NCBI GenBank assembly: GCA_905250075.1
Contig: CAJNOP010000492.1
Coordinates: forward strand, 83,405-147,404
Reading direction: 5' to 3'
Source: Rotaria sp. Silwood1
Lineage: Eukaryota; Rotifera; Eurotatoria; Philodinida; Philodinidae
Length of the DNA: 64,000 bases
The notes beneath the pieces are model-generated. The model saw only the letters and a list, made by a program, of their open reading frames with translations. It had not been told where the DNA came from and ran no database searches. Made by a program: the position numbers and the translations under genes. Below, one piece after another: positions 1 through 13,144 of the stretch (the stretch's first letter is position 1; every line of letters begins with the position of its first letter).

Positions 1-210
1 TAAGGGTAGATTGCTGTATGGTTTCAGAAAGAGGGTTTATTGTAATACGGTTGAGGGTAGACTATCATACGATGTTATCCAAAATGGTATATGATTCTAC
101 GGACAAGGGTTGATCATACGACGTTATCAGAGAAAGGGTTTATTATCATGCAACTTGGGTAGATTATTGTACGACATCAACAATAGCAAATGTTATTCTC
201 CGATCATGGG
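1..210. repeat. 51-bp degenerate tandem repeat (left edge)
   Basis: Four imperfect units begin with GGGTAGA/GGGTTGA at about 5, 55, 106 and 158, a spacing of about 51 bp. Each unit splits into two half-units that both start GGGT. The array runs off the left edge, so its real length is unknown. Similarity fades after about 210. No gene is seen here. Confidence 0.55.
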
Positions 211-948
211 CAGTCTAAAATACACTATAGAAATCAGTTGTATAGTGAGGGTCCATTTATTGGAGAAGAATCCACTGCGTTTTGAAAGATTTATATGCAT
301 TGTCTACGTTGTCAGAGGATTTATCAGCCAAAAAGATTCTTTGCTGCAGCAGTGTATCAGAGCGAGAAAGTTATGTAATCATTATTCATGAGTACTGTAT
401 TTTATCTTGTCGTTAAAAGTGTTTATGAGTACCTCCTTCAAGGAAGTTCAATCGACAATCTTAACAACAGAATTTTTACTTCACAATCCTAGAAAAGAGT
501 GAAATTGGGTGTGACTTGGAGAGGATATTATTCAGCGTCAACCAGTATAATCGTCTACCCAAGGAGTATTTATACGTAATAAATCATATAAAAGAATATA
601 ATAGAATATGCTATTATAAAGTGCATCTTACTGCACTTGATCCAGAAAGATCTCCTGTTTATCAGTACATAGAAATATTACTAGTTTTAGTTGTAAAGGA
701 TTCATTATGTCACATTCAAAACTTGATTCTCTGTATTTGCTAGAGAAAACTTTTTCAGTTGTAGAGCTTACAACAATGGAAACTTGACTCAACAAATTGT
801 TTCATTATCTGTATCTTCAAGATATCTAAATCTATTGTCCTCGCTTCTCCAAAACCAATGTCTGATCGTGCTTCTAAACAATTTTTAAATACTGTTACAT
901 CTTGAAGTCATCAACCATTAATTCTTCAATAAATAAAGTATTATTTTG

Positions 949-2783
949 ACATAGCTATGCAATTCCTCCTTCGTCAAATGCTTTACTGAAAGATACAAAA
1001 CATGAAGCTTTAAATAAATTTGGTCCGCATCTTTTCAACTGTCCAAATCTTATTGAATCTATTGTTCATGATTTGACAGAAATATATAACATGCTATCAA
1101 TTAAAATTTAAGACAAACTTATTTAAAGACATCAATGTTTTAGTTTTTTCAAAATCTATTAAATGAATTGATCTTACATTACGAAAGAGCGTCTGAAGCA
1201 TTTTTTTTCTGATGATGATTACGATACAATTGTACTGCTAAATAATTAGACTACAATAAGTAAGACTTATTTTATTTCAATGATTCAGATTATTAATCAA
1301 ATTTAAAACATAGTGAGCCTTGTTGTTCTGGTTAATTTTTCGAATCTGGTTAGAAACAAAACAGTTAGTATGAAAATTAACTTATTTTTAAACTAATGAT
1401 CCCAAGAACTATTTAAGAGTTCTCTATTTTATCTACAAATATAAATGTCCATAGTGATCGTTTCATTGACTGAAAATTGATGGACTTGATCAGTCCTCAT
1501 AATAGTCATCCAAATTTCATAGTGAATGTAAACACAATCGAAGTAACAAGTACATGGATATCATTTTTCTTCTCGTACTGGAAATAGGAAAAGATACTTT
1601 TCAAACAACAATAAAAAGAAAGAGATTCAGAAACCAAGATCATATGGCAGTTCAGCACTATCAATTGAAATATTCACATATGGGCTCCAGTCATCTAGTC
1701 AGAAGAAAACAATAAATTGGTGAGTTCGCTCATAGAGGCAGACAAAAACAAATATTTACTACATATTATTATTTTGCTTCTATTTTAGTCTTTCTTCAGA
1801 GAATTTTATTAACTTATGATGATGTTACATTACAAAGTATTCAAACAAAAGCTACAAAATTACATACTGTGTGTGACATTGACGTACTTTTTAACTTCAT
1901 ATATGTCTGCAGGTTTTACATTTTCGTCGTCAATGTCTTCATGAAAAGTCTATATCAGATATTCTTAAAGAATTTCCAGCTTATCGACATAAACTCTTCG
2001 TAAGTTTAATTTTCTCAGATCATTTTATGCTAATGAAATGTTAATTTTTATTACAGGTATTAGAAGAGGTACAAATAATAATTGATAGTTGTTTAAGTCC
2101 TACTTTTACATGAAAAATGCTGATTTTAGTTGAAAAAATTATTTAAGTATCTGCTTTTGTTACGAGTAACTATAAGAATTCATTTTCTAAAGTACTGTGC
2201 TTTATTTCAGATGTAACTGCTATTCAACTGATCAAAATTCTACATAAGCATGTCGATGAAACAATGCATCATAAATTTGTTGATTCTATAATTTATTGTT
2301 TCACAGTTTCAATAGAAAAATCTTTCATTGGTACTAAAGACGACTCCACCAAATTTTAACAAATAAATCCATTGAACTGTCTCATAAATATTGAATAGTG
2401 TATGTGTACGTAAGCGATTCTGAATTATAGCTACTTAGTAATATCCTTCTCGTTGAAAATAAAATAAATATTTTCCTAATCGTTTGCCTTCAACTTTTAA
2501 TTCCAACGAACTAAGTTAAAGCTCTGTAAGTATTAATTGCTTTTTCCAACTGAATTCAACAGAATACTCTATGGTGAATTTTTATTCGTTGAAAACAAGT
2601 GAGCGAATAGTACAATCTTATATTTTTATTTTTCTTTCGTCCATAACTTTGTCGGTCATTACCACGTCGAATGAAGTCAAAGTAATGCTTGAGAAGAGTT
2701 TCTCTAGTATAAAAGATGGTAAAGAAATTTCAAGTTCAATTTCGACTAATGAAGTCTTAGAAAACTTTGCCCTTTGTAAGTAA
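949..2783 (+). pseudogene. Exon-like fragments of an unrecognised decayed gene
   Basis: Several short open stretches look like protein but do not join into one reading frame. 949-1111 contains EALNKFGPHLFNC followed by an acidic/hydrophobic helix and then a stop. 1913-1999 is a clean 29-codon exon, with CTGCAG before it and GTAAGT after it, containing ISDILKEFPAY. 2057-2113 follows a TTACAG acceptor and soon stops. 2211-2359 follows TTTATTTCAG and reads VTAIQLIKILHKHVDET and onward to a stop. 2571-2783 is a further open stretch ending at a GTAAGT donor. Good splice signals around sensible peptides suggest exons of a former multi-exon gene. The frame breaks between pieces suggest decay, although unseen exons could also explain them. 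I do not recognise the family. Confidence 0.35.
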
Positions 2784-3839
2784 TATTATTTCAAAAAATC
2801 ATGCAAAATTTTGCCATTTTAATGCAGTATGACACCCTCATTCTCCATGTTAGTGATTTATATCTTATAAATGTAGCTCGTACTTGAAACTAAATTCACT
2901 GCCACATAGAAAGCCTTGAGCAGTCGGCATTATATATGCGTAAATGATATCTACACATAATTAATGTTATTGCTCTTTTCCCGAAATTTAAGAATGTATT
3001 GGAATTATTTTTTCTCACGACCTCTCAATAGCATATAATCTGATTTTGATTTTTGTTAATGACCAAATTCATGTCTATGTTGATTTTATACCAGTTGTTT
3101 CAACAGCATCACCAGGCGATGGTCTTGGTTTTTTGAAAACATAAACTAGTAGGTCGTGATGAAACAGCTAGCAGTTATAATGTTCAGATATTATTTTCTT
3201 CTAACAATAGATAAGATCAGCTGCAGAATCAAATCTTACGAAAGGCCTTAGCTAATCAAAACTAATATCAACAAATAAATAAAATCCACTTTTTTCGATT
3301 ACTGACTATTGAGCTCATTTGCTATCAATTGTTAAATAGAAGAACTTTTCGGAAACATTCGTTGTTCTTATAAAATTAGTATTTGAAAGGAAAATAACCA
3401 AGAATGATAAATCGGGTGTTATCGTCAACAAGAACCAGAACTTGAAAGTCATACCCTAAAAAGTTACTTAACCCAGACCTTTCATTAACTGAGCATTAGA
3501 TCTCTACACATCCAGCCTAGATAAAAATGAATAAATATTACAGCGTTTCGCCAACTCATCCATAAGTATTGTCAATCATTTCAGCTCATTTCTTCTACAC
3601 TGAGAAACTTCATAACTCGATGTCTCCGTATATAACTCATAGATATTATCATTTAGTCTTTTCCTTGGTTTAAATGAATAGGGAACACTACTAAACCGTA
3701 ATTTCAAAGTGTCGTTCTAATATCATTCACTTCTGAATAATTATCCGCTGTCCAACATGCGTTTGCATAGGTGTCCTATCTGATTTCGATAAAATTGCTC
3801 GCCATTGGAATAATTAATAAAAATGCTACTTCTATTATG

Positions 3840-6800
3840 GAACTCTTTCAAAACTATTTTTTTTCCTTCTTTTTTTATTTAAAGCAACATAAACAACGAC
3901 TTAAGCTATGATGCATAGTGCTACCTCTTGATCAATCAACTTCCATTTATCAAGAAATACCAAACATGATGGTACATAAGTCCTATTGAAAATAAATTGC
4001 ATGGGAAAGATTCTTCATATATAGTTATATACTTTTTTATTAAAATCTATATCCTTCTCTTTATGTAAAAAAATAAGACCAACTTCAAAATATTTGATAC
4101 CGAACTTTTTCTCGTGAACTATTAGCTTTCATTGATTCTTCAATATTAAACACAAATACATAAGTATCATCATCAATTTTATTTCAAGTTCTTTTATATC
4201 CAAAAAGAAGTTAATCGAAAAGATTCTTCATGTGTATCGGTATACATTTTCGATAAACATAAAAAATCATCTAAAATTCTTAATCATTTACTTTCTGCTC
4301 ATCTTCTGATCTTCTAGAAACTGAAAAATAGCTATTGATGGTCCCTTGAGTTCGCTTCCTTCATAGGTAGAAAAACATTAAAAAAAATTCTTATTATACC
4401 GATCTGCGTTTTCATCATTAATCGTTTTCTCTTTGTTCAGATCAACAAAACCAACCAAAAGTTTTTTTTTGGTGACCTTTTCCTTCAACAATTCGCTCTA
4501 CACTATCTTTTCCTCTTCAACAAGAGGATATATGGATATTGTTGGTACTTTCAGCTCCACTCTTTCAGATAAAAAAGAATAACAGGAAGATTATTCGATA
4601 TGCATCCATGTATTTCTTTATCATTAGTCTTTTCTTTTTTTTAGATCAACTAGAAGAACCACCCTCAATTCGATTGCATGTTTTTCTCTTGATCGCTCAG
4701 CTTTTTCGTCGTTATGAGATACCAAAGATAGCAGTAAGTGTCATCGTTAATTTTATATCATCCTCTTAAGATAAAGCAAAATGTGGGAAAGCTTTTCATA
4801 TAATGCTAAATTATCTTTAAGAACAGCTTTTCTTTGTTTTAGGTCAACAAGAATAATTACCAAAACGTTCGTGTCGTGCTTCTTCTCGTGAAGATTTACC
4901 TTCCATCCATCATCCAAATACCAAAGATACCAATACATAAGCTTGACTTATAATTTTACTTCATCTGTTATCGACTAGCGAATATTCGTTTAAAAGAGAT
5001 TCTTCATACATGAATGTAATTTTTCATTGATAGTGTTTCCTATTTATTTAGATTAACACAATCAATGGATAAAATTTTGTCATCAAGGCTTTCTCTTGAT
5101 CCCTTAGTATTCTTTTAATGATTTGATGTCAAACATCAAATACATAAGTATCATTAATGATTTTAATTCATGCCTTTTAGATTGAAGAAAAGTTCACAGA
5201 GAAGATTTGTCAGGTATCTATCTCTTCTCTTTGTTTAAATAGCTTCTTTTTTTTCAGAAAAACCACCACAATGACTAAAGGTTTCATGTCATGTTTTATC
5301 TCTCGATGAATTATCTTCTGCTGATCTTCAAATACGGAACTTTAGTACGTAAGTATTATTTATATTTTTTTCTCTATTTCTTTTATATGCGAAAGCATTG
5401 CTCAAAAAGGATTCACCGTAAAGAAATGCAATTTTTCTTTACTACTGTCTTCTTATTAATTTTGATTAATACGACCAATGAAAAAAAGTTTGGTATCAAG
5501 TGTTGCTGTTGACCGATGGATATTCTTTCATCATTTGATGCCAAAAATATAATAAGCATAAGTATGATTAATATTTTCAATTCATCTCGTTTGTATTCAA
5601 GAACAATGCACCGAAAGAATTCTTCACGCATCAATTTATTCTTTTACTTTTTTCAAAAAGAGCTATTTCTTTGTTTTTAGGTAAACAAAAACAACTACTA
5701 AAACTTATGTGTCGTATTTTATCCTTTAAAGATTTATTCTTCACTCATCTTGAAATGCCGAAAATATCAATAGGTAAGTATGATTTATAATTTCATTTCA
5801 TCTTTGTTATATTCAAAAATATTTAAAAAATATTCTTCTTATGTGAATGTAATGTTTCATTAATTGTGTTTTCTTGCTTATTTAGATCAATACCACTAAT
5901 GAGAAAAAGCTCATCACTAGGTGTTTTCTCTTTATTGAGCAGGATTCTTTCATCGTTTGATGTCAGAAATAAAGTTCATAAGCACATTATTAATTTTAAT
6001 TCATGTTGCTGATACTGAAACAATATTCATCAAAAAAGATCCTTCAGATGTGAATCGATTTTTTATTAAATATCTTTTTCTTATTTTTCAGATCAACAAG
6101 AACGACTACTAAAACTTCTGTATTGTGTTTTTCTCTCCGTCAATCAATGTATGTGTCTCTCGTATGTTTTGAGAAACGAATCACTAAATATAACTGGCGA
6201 CTTTAGCTACTTTTTGCAGTTAGAAAATTCACGAAAATTCCTTTCAATATATTATCGTTTTTTTTCATTAGTGATCTTTTCCTTTTTGTTTAGACCTGCG
6301 AGAACAACTGCTCAAATATCGATGGAGAACTTTTCTTCTCAACAAGCTGTGCTTCAATGTACCTTTTCAACAACTTAACGTCTTTTGTATCAGTAAAGTT
6401 ATGAAAAATTTCTTTTGTAATATATCGCAAAATTTGCTTTTAAAGTCTTTTTGTTTTTTAGATCGACGAAAACAAGTACACAGAAACTCCATTGCCGAGT
6501 TGCTATTTTTATCAATTCAGTTTCCGGTCATCTTCGAATATGCAACAAAATGATATATAAGTATAAGTTGTAGTTTTGCTTTATGCTTTTATACTCAGAG
6601 AAAAATTCTTTGAAAAGGTTCTCTTGTATCAATAAATGTTTTTGTAATTCGTTTCTTTTGTCTGTTTAGACGATGAACGACAGCCACAATCAGGGTCATC
6701 TCTTATTTCTTTATTTTTCAGGTTCTGTTCAACTTGTGCTTCTCAACAAACTGATTGGATATGTATGATTAATAATTTTACAGCAAGTGGTTTTCACTGA

Positions 6801-6960
6801 GGAAAGTAACGACACATATTCTCAATACGTTGTTCTTTTCAGATGATTAATCTTTTCTTTTTTAGATGAGTACGATTATCTTTCAATAGTGTCGCAAAGA
6901 GTACTGTTATAAATGGATTTGTTTTTAGGATCGTCATGTACTGTTCACCATCATGAGGGG
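3840..6960 (+). repeat. Satellite of about 205 bp with exon-intron-like unit
   Basis: About 15 diverged copies are aligned by a T-rich run followed by AGATCAACAAGAA-like sequence. Starts lie near 4439, 4643, 4841, 5050, 5256, 5463, 5679, 5884, 6090, 6290, 6460, 6668 and 6865, giving spacings of 197-216 with one of 170. Each unit has a pyrimidine tract plus AG, about 90 nt, then in several copies GTAAGT (5774, 4734, 5346), then an AT-rich spacer. The roughly 90-nt part is open in some copies, for example QQERLLKLL at 6090 and KQKQLLKL at 5681. It therefore resembles a tandemly duplicated small exon with its intron, now mostly decayed. No intact gene runs through it. Confidence 0.75.
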
Positions 6961-8880
6961 TAAGTTTGATTTATTATTGTAACTAATTTTTTTTTCTTTG
7001 TGAAAGTGTGTCAAAAAAAATTTCATATATCAAACTATTATCTTTTGCCTATGGATTGCTTGGGTTTTGTTCCATTGAACAACGAGAAAGAAGAGAACTG
7101 AGGTTTCGAAAGTTTTTTCCCAATAAGTTGATTTTATCCCATATATTCTTGCGTGTAACACACGAAAACATGGCTATGATTGTACATTGTATTTCACTTT
7201 ATTTATTTCAGGGAAAGACGTAACTCAGATAGGTTTGTGCACCTATAGGTATATTTATGTTTTCTCAGAAGGATCTGTTGTCTAGCTAGATCCAGAAGGA
7301 GATTTACCAAGACTTGTGATTAGAGTTTTGTTGCTTAAGAGATTATTTCTGATTCATATAGCAATATCAGCAATTGAAATAGGCTACTATTATTCTAAAT
7401 TACAAGTTTTGCCCATTTTATTAAGAAAACTCATTAAACAAATTGTATAGATACTAATGTAGGTTTGAGTTGCTCTAGTTTTTACACCCTATGTTCATCA
7501 TGAAGACGAACGTTCATGATGTTTTCCACCTGTTAGTACTTTTCAATTGAGTGCTGGTTATCGTCTACAATGCAGAGGAAGTCTCAAGATTGAAGAATCA
7601 ATTGGTATTTAGAAGATTAGGGTTTAATATTAGGTATTGTTGTTGAAGCTATGTGTTAGAGCTATTGCACTGTATTTACTCAAACAGGATGCTTGATTTG
7701 AATGATGTTGAAGAATCTGTTATGATTATTATATTGATTAATATTTACTAATTCTAATCTTTTCTTTATTGAGATATGAGTTTCCAACGTCTTGTGTGAA
7801 TCAATCTGGCTATGATTATCAAATGAAGCTTTGTCACATATAAGTGAGTGTGCTCTTTATTTTTTTGTTTTAGCTCTTTTTATGTTGAGAGTGATTTATG
7901 TCAAGCAGTGCTTTCAATTGATTGAATTCATAATAACTTTTTCATATAAAATGAATTATTATATTGGTATTATTAGTAATGTCTTTGGTAAGAAAGTAGT
8001 AGTCTGTTAATTAATTACTGATTTTTCGTTTAGATTTGGGTGAACAACGTCTTCGAAGAAAATGAATGATCTTCTAAATGGAATCTGCTCATTCTCTCTA
8101 AACCGATCTCAACAGCAGAGTCAACCGCGAGTATTAATTCAGGTGAGTGAAGCTCTTGCGTAACTTCGTAGACGAAAGCAATAAATAGATCAGGAATAGG
8201 ATCATCAAGTATCTATGACTGTGAAGAGGGCTATTTTGATACTTCTAAAAGTTCAAGATCTCGTAAAAGTTTAGATGAGCATTAAGGCATTACGGAAAAA
8301 TCATACAATAATCTTACTGTAGCATTTTATGGGGGTTTTGCGTCTTTTCATTAGACTCATTCCGTCGTCATGGAAATTTTTTGTTCCTTTAGAGAACCGT
8401 GCAATCAGTTCTCATAAAACCTTTATAACATCATAGAAGGCTTGATAGTGAGCTTCTAAGTTACTTAGTTTCCTTTTGGTTTCACTATTCTCTGTCTGAC
8501 GTATCTAATCCAAATTATTTAAACAGAAGATTTCGTTAAATCAACTGTATATTCTATATTCTTCTTTGATTGGCTAGATTTCGATATATCCATAGAGCCA
8601 TCTCCCGCTTTTCTAGCTTCACTTCTTTCTAAATGAGTTTAGATCTGATTTCTCAGACTGCCAAATTAGGACACGAATAGTAAGAAAACTGCAAATTTAT
8701 AAATAATAGCAAACAAGCATTTCTGTCAAACTTCGACAAGTCCGACATTCTCTCGTTGCTGGTCGTATGTGTCCATCATTAATGATGAAAAGAATCTCCT
8801 CTACTCAGTCACTCATCGAGGTCTGAAAGTAACTGATAATACTCTTAAGTAACTCGAGATACATTACCTTGTAGCTCAGT
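6961..8880. other. No feature seen
   Basis: AT-rich sequence with scattered short open frames of random composition. I found no family match, tRNA or repeat. Confidence 0.5.
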
Positions 8881-8911
8881 AGCTATAATTGAAGTCAATC
8901 ATCCTTCGCAT

Positions 8912-9360
8912 ATACCTTTTGATAAACCCTTGGGCAAGTTGAAGAGGTCCATCAACCCACTCATATACCTTTTCATAAACCCTAGATAAGTTGAAGAGAT
9001 CCATCAACCCATTCATATACCTTTTGATGAACCCTTGGGCAAGTTGAAGAGGTCCATCAACCCGCTCATATACCTTTTCATAAATCCTAGATAAGTTGAA
9101 GAGATCCATCAACCCATTCATATACCTCTTGATGAACCCTTGGGTCAGTTGAAGAGATCCATCAACCCATTCATATACGTTTTCATAAACCTTTGGGTCA
9201 GTTGAAGAGGTCTATCAACCCACTTATATACCTTTTCATAAACCCTAGATGAGTTGAAGAGATCCATCAACCCATTCATATACCTTTTGATGAACCCTTG
9301 GGTCAATTGAAGAGTCCCATCAACCCATTCATATACCTTTTCTTGAACCTTTTCGAACAT
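8912..9360 (-). repeat. 52/53-bp dimeric minisatellite, open on the minus strand
   Basis: Alternating 53- and 52-bp units form a 105-bp higher-order dimer (35 codons). One unit type has CCCTTGGGCAAGTTGAAGAG and the other CCCTAGATAAGTTGAAGAG; both continue with CCATCAACCCA and CATATACC. There are about 8-9 monomers. Because 105 is divisible by 3, the minus strand stays open for long stretches and reads repeats such as VYEWVDGPLQLAQGFIKRY. A break near 9121-9145 and the lack of a start context or flanking exons argue that this is an accidental open frame in a young minisatellite. A repetitive exon cannot be excluded. Confidence 0.8.
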
Positions 9361-9493
9361 TCATGATCTTCATAAACGTTTCCAAGTAAATCTTCTGAGC
9401 TTGAACTTTGGGTATCGTACTTTCATCAATCCTTTTTGAAGGGGTTTTTGACGATCTTACGCGAAAGTTTATCATAATCATCAACCCTTTCAC

Positions 9494-9694
9494 AGGGTTT
9501 ATGAAAGTGCAACGTATAGCAAACCCTTTAAAGGTTTATGGACTTTATCATCCCCTTCATAAACCCTTTACAGTGAGTTTGTGCGCTTCATAAACCTCAT
9601 GTTCATCCCTTTTCTTGGGGTTTATGGAAGGGTTTATGACACCTTAATAAACCCTTTAAAAGGGTTTGTTATACGTTGCACTTTCATAAACCCT
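9494..9694. repeat. Inverted-repeat element of about 200 bp (MITE-like)
   Basis: The left arm at 9494-9538 (GGGTTTATGAAAGTGCAACG, continuing with TATAGCAAACCCTTTAAAGG) recurs as a near-perfect reverse complement at about 9646-9694. Between the arms lie more copies of the words AAACCCTTT and AAAGGGTTT in both directions, so the element can fold on itself several times. No protein is encoded and I could not fix a target-site duplication. It sits 130 bp from the 52/53-bp array, which also contains the ATAAACCCT word. Confidence 0.6.
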
Positions 9695-10410
9695 TTTTTC
9701 GTTTTTTATTCTACGGATTTTTTTTTCAGTGTATGTAGCATATGTCAATAGCAATCCTTACATTTATCTTTTTTTCAAAATGATCGTTCTTTTCTGTTTC
9801 GTATTTTTTTTCAATGTGAATTACCGATTCATAAATAATAATTCATTACATTGCTGGGAGAAATTTTTAGACAAAACTCTTTTGGATGATCGATACAATA
9901 TTTGTTGAAGAGACTTTTGAGAATACGGATGAATTGAACTTTATTTTTAATAAGAACGCACTATTTGATAACACAATTACGATTATTTTCAGCAAATGTT
10001 GTTTTCATCATACTCATCAAGAATAATGTCAATCGTATTTTTCTGCCATCAGAATTGTTTCATACTGTATTTCGGTTACCCATTAAGAACTTGTAATTGA
10101 CTCCACAATATGAAACTATTTTGAAAATTTCTTTTTATTCGAACAATTTGAAACAACATACATTGGACATAGGATGAAGAACAACATAACCGAATCTAAC
10201 AAGTTATATTGTCATGAAAAAACTGTATTTTGATAATGGAAATATCGAGATCTGTTTTATTTATGTGAAGACTTATATTTAGATGAATGTTTGATAAAGT
10301 CCTTGTTTTAATACTAGTTTTCATCGGTTCTTGCTAACAGGAGAGTCTCTTGGCGTATCATGTCGCTTTTAAACTCATTTGTTGCCCATAAATATGAGCT
10401 CTTGACGATG

Positions 10411-10767
10411 CCCTTTGTTAGCGTTTTGTCCTTATGGATAACGCTAAGTTCGTTCTTTTCGTTTTAAAAGAATTACGTAATATGTGTGTGTGTATACGTA
10501 CACTTACACACGATCTTTTATTTTCGTATAATCTTATAATCTCTTTTTAAATGATGGAAAACACATACATATATAGTGAGCAAGGAAAGAAGAGAGAAAA
10601 AAAAAGAAAAGAGAAGAGAACAGAGACTAGATATATGGATAACAAAGAGAAGACTAGATATATCACCGAGAAAGAAATGAAAAACGAAATACGAAATAAA
10701 AATAAAATAAAATAAGTGAAAAAATAGATGGCGAGATGTATCAGTGCGACATCACTGTAACACCCTT
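10411..10767. mobile_element. Solo LTR-like element (347 bp) with 5-bp target duplication
   Basis: An element at 10416-10762 starts TGTTAGCG and ends CTGTAACA, so it has the TG..CA ends and short inverted tips of a long terminal repeat. It is flanked by the direct repeat CCCTT at 10411-10415 and 10763-10767. The inside is purine-rich and non-coding. There is no internal region and no second copy, so it reads as a solo LTR fossil. Family and age cannot be told from the sequence alone; the exact target duplication suggests it is not very old. Confidence 0.6.
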
Positions 10768-10769
10768 TT

Positions 10770-13040
10770 TTTCATGTTTTGTGGGCAAATGTTTGTTGCC
10801 ATTGGCTTGCCTTATATTGTTGATATGTCCAATGACTTATTTATTTTTCAGTGTTGCTATATACTTCGTTGATTCACTCTTATGTGTTTATGCTGTTTTC
10901 TCTTACTAAAAATGGATAGGAAGAAAGGAGGTTTTGCTCTTGAATATGCTATTCATATTATAATGTCTTGAACACATAAAAAGCTTTCTTTGTTTTGCTG
11001 TTCCATAGGATTTCAACAGTTATTTTCTTCAAAGTGTTTCAATATGTGCACGTGTTGTACACGGCCATGAAAGTCAAATTCACATACTTGCTACATTCTT
11101 TATGTCTTCGTATATCATTGTTAGGACTTTGTTCTCATTGATTCATACTGCAAAATAGTTTCTGATTCCTAATAATAGCTCATCAATTATGACCGATGCA
11201 AGTGTATCAGTTTTGGGTATAGAATTTGACATTGTTACTTTCATTTACCTTCAGTTGATTGTCATTCTACATTATATATTGGTTCAAAATGCATCACAGG
11301 AATGGCAGTTACTTAGTTAGAAGAATCTGTTATATTAATGTAACTTCGAGTAGTATGTCTATATCAACTGATGTCTTTTGAAACATTTTGTTTTCTATCA
11401 CTTATCTACGTCTGGTTTACTCTCTAGTACAAATATTATATTACTCGATTAGTTCTAGATTGATTAAACGTTAACAATAAGATAGAAAATTAGTCATTTC
11501 ATACAATGATTGTATTATTGCACTTCATTTTTTTGTTGTTCGATAGCTTTATTTCGATAAACATTCAAATTCGATGAAATGTGTAACTTTTTTTTGACAC
11601 ATGGAATGAAACATAGTTTGCCGATAAACGGTAATATAATAGCTTGCATTCAACATGTTAATTATGGCTTCCCAAAAAGACTGATAAATTTTAAGATATA
11701 GGTCTTTTTGTCCTTAAAAATATTTCTTAAGGCTTAATCGATACTATCGATTAAGCCTTAAGAAATCGATACTATTATACTAACCAGAATAATTTGATTG
11801 AATCTCGAGTGATTAGATTGTTTTCTAAAGACAGTATATGTCTGTGTTCTAATCCGAATGTTTGTTCTTCAATTTATTATTACCATCCGGTCAACATACA
11901 AATACAATACATAGTTCATTTCTTTGAAAAATCAATTCTTATTTAAAAAAAACATCATTGCATACTGATAACTTAACATAACGACACCCATAAAAGACAA
12001 AAATACAATCTATATTTATTTATATCTAACAAAATACAAATAAGTATAATGGTAATAAATACTGATCAAAATTCATTTTGCCTAGTTATTTCAAAATAAT
12101 ACCAAGAAACTGCATAACATACATTCGCAACGAATAAAATTTTCAATCAAATTTAATCGTTTGAATTAATTTCTTGGGAAGTTGCACGCTTGCTTTTCAG
12201 CAAGAACCACAATTTGTTCGTTGCAATAGTGGACAGAAAGCTGTTTTCAAGGTCGATCTGGAAATCGATTGAATCAAAACAAACTTACCACTATTGATGA
12301 CTATCTCTTGCACGATATTCGTTTCATTTGAGCGACAAACAATAGATTACTAATTTTTTTCTGAAGAAATTATTGTTCAGTAACTATAGTTAATTATCTA
12401 AGGTAAATTTCAGCTGATTCATTACCATCTTGATCTAGTATTCTGATAGATTGATTTGTCTACATTAATGATGATGTCACGATGAACTTTAAGAACAATA
12501 TGAATGTCACTAATTTACTTTTTTCAAGAATGATTTTGGTTTGAATTTCTTTTGTACGCTCTCAATCGCAAGTCATGGCAAGAAATCAAAGGATGGCGTA
12601 GAAGTATCGGTTAAGTCTATGGTAGCTTGAAAAATACTTATTACTGACATAATGAGTTCTTCAGACCAGTAGTTTTTTTAAAATGACGTCCAAGTATCTA
12701 CAATACTATCAGAGTTATTAAACCAATGATTCATACTTTCGATATATCCTCTATTGTAAATCTAGAGAACCTTTCAAATTATGCCGAAAACTAGATGAAA
12801 CATTCTCGAATTCAATGATATAGTATTGTACTATCCATAGGCTACTATGGAATTTGAAAAATTTCAGACGGCCTCAAGGAATTCGAAAGTCAGCATTCGA
12901 TGTTTGTGTTGCCGAAAAAATCTAATCGATATAGCGAAGTATCGACGTCTCTTGAAGCCACCTTACTACATTTAAGGTTTACATAAATCACCAATGACTC
13001 ACAAAGCCAGTATAAAACAATGCATGATCTCACTCTTGAC
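10770..13040. other. Mostly featureless AT-rich spacer
   Basis: Apart from the palindrome at 11723-11765, I see no gene, RNA or repeat. Open frames here are short and of random composition. Confidence 0.45.
11723..11765. repeat. Perfect 21-bp palindrome
   Basis: Two exact 21-nt arms (TTTCTTAAGGCTTAATCGAT plus A, and its reverse complement) are separated by the single base C at 11744. The DNA could extrude a cruciform and the RNA a 21-bp stem. Arms this perfect in diverged surroundings suggest a recent origin. No flanking terminator, tRNA or element ends are visible. Confidence 0.9.
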
Positions 13041-13052
13041 ACTTGTTATAGT

Positions 13053-13144
13053 AGAGGTGAGTGTGGGGTGGGATGTGACTGCGGAAGACGATCTCCTTAT
13101 TATGAACACTTACCCATACTCACCCACACTCACACCCACACTTC
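13053..13144. repeat. GT-rich/CA-rich hairpin tract, copy A
   Basis: A G-rich tract (GAGTGTGGGGTGGG) is followed about 60 bp later by a C-rich tract (CACCCACACTCACACCCAC), so the tract can fold back on itself. The same architecture recurs near 21.2, 32.0 and 45.9 kb and more weakly at 52.9 kb. The word AATAAAGAAT follows both this copy and the 32.0-kb copy. Confidence 0.6.

Noticed and set aside
7008-7223. Open frame of 71 codons after the 205-bp satellite
   Set aside because: No domain and no acceptor or donor at its ends; probably chance.
8868-8910. TGTAGCTCAGTAGC resembles the A-box of a tRNA gene
   Set aside because: No matching acceptor stem, anticodon arm or T-arm (GTTCRA) follows at the right distance; the repeat array begins instead.
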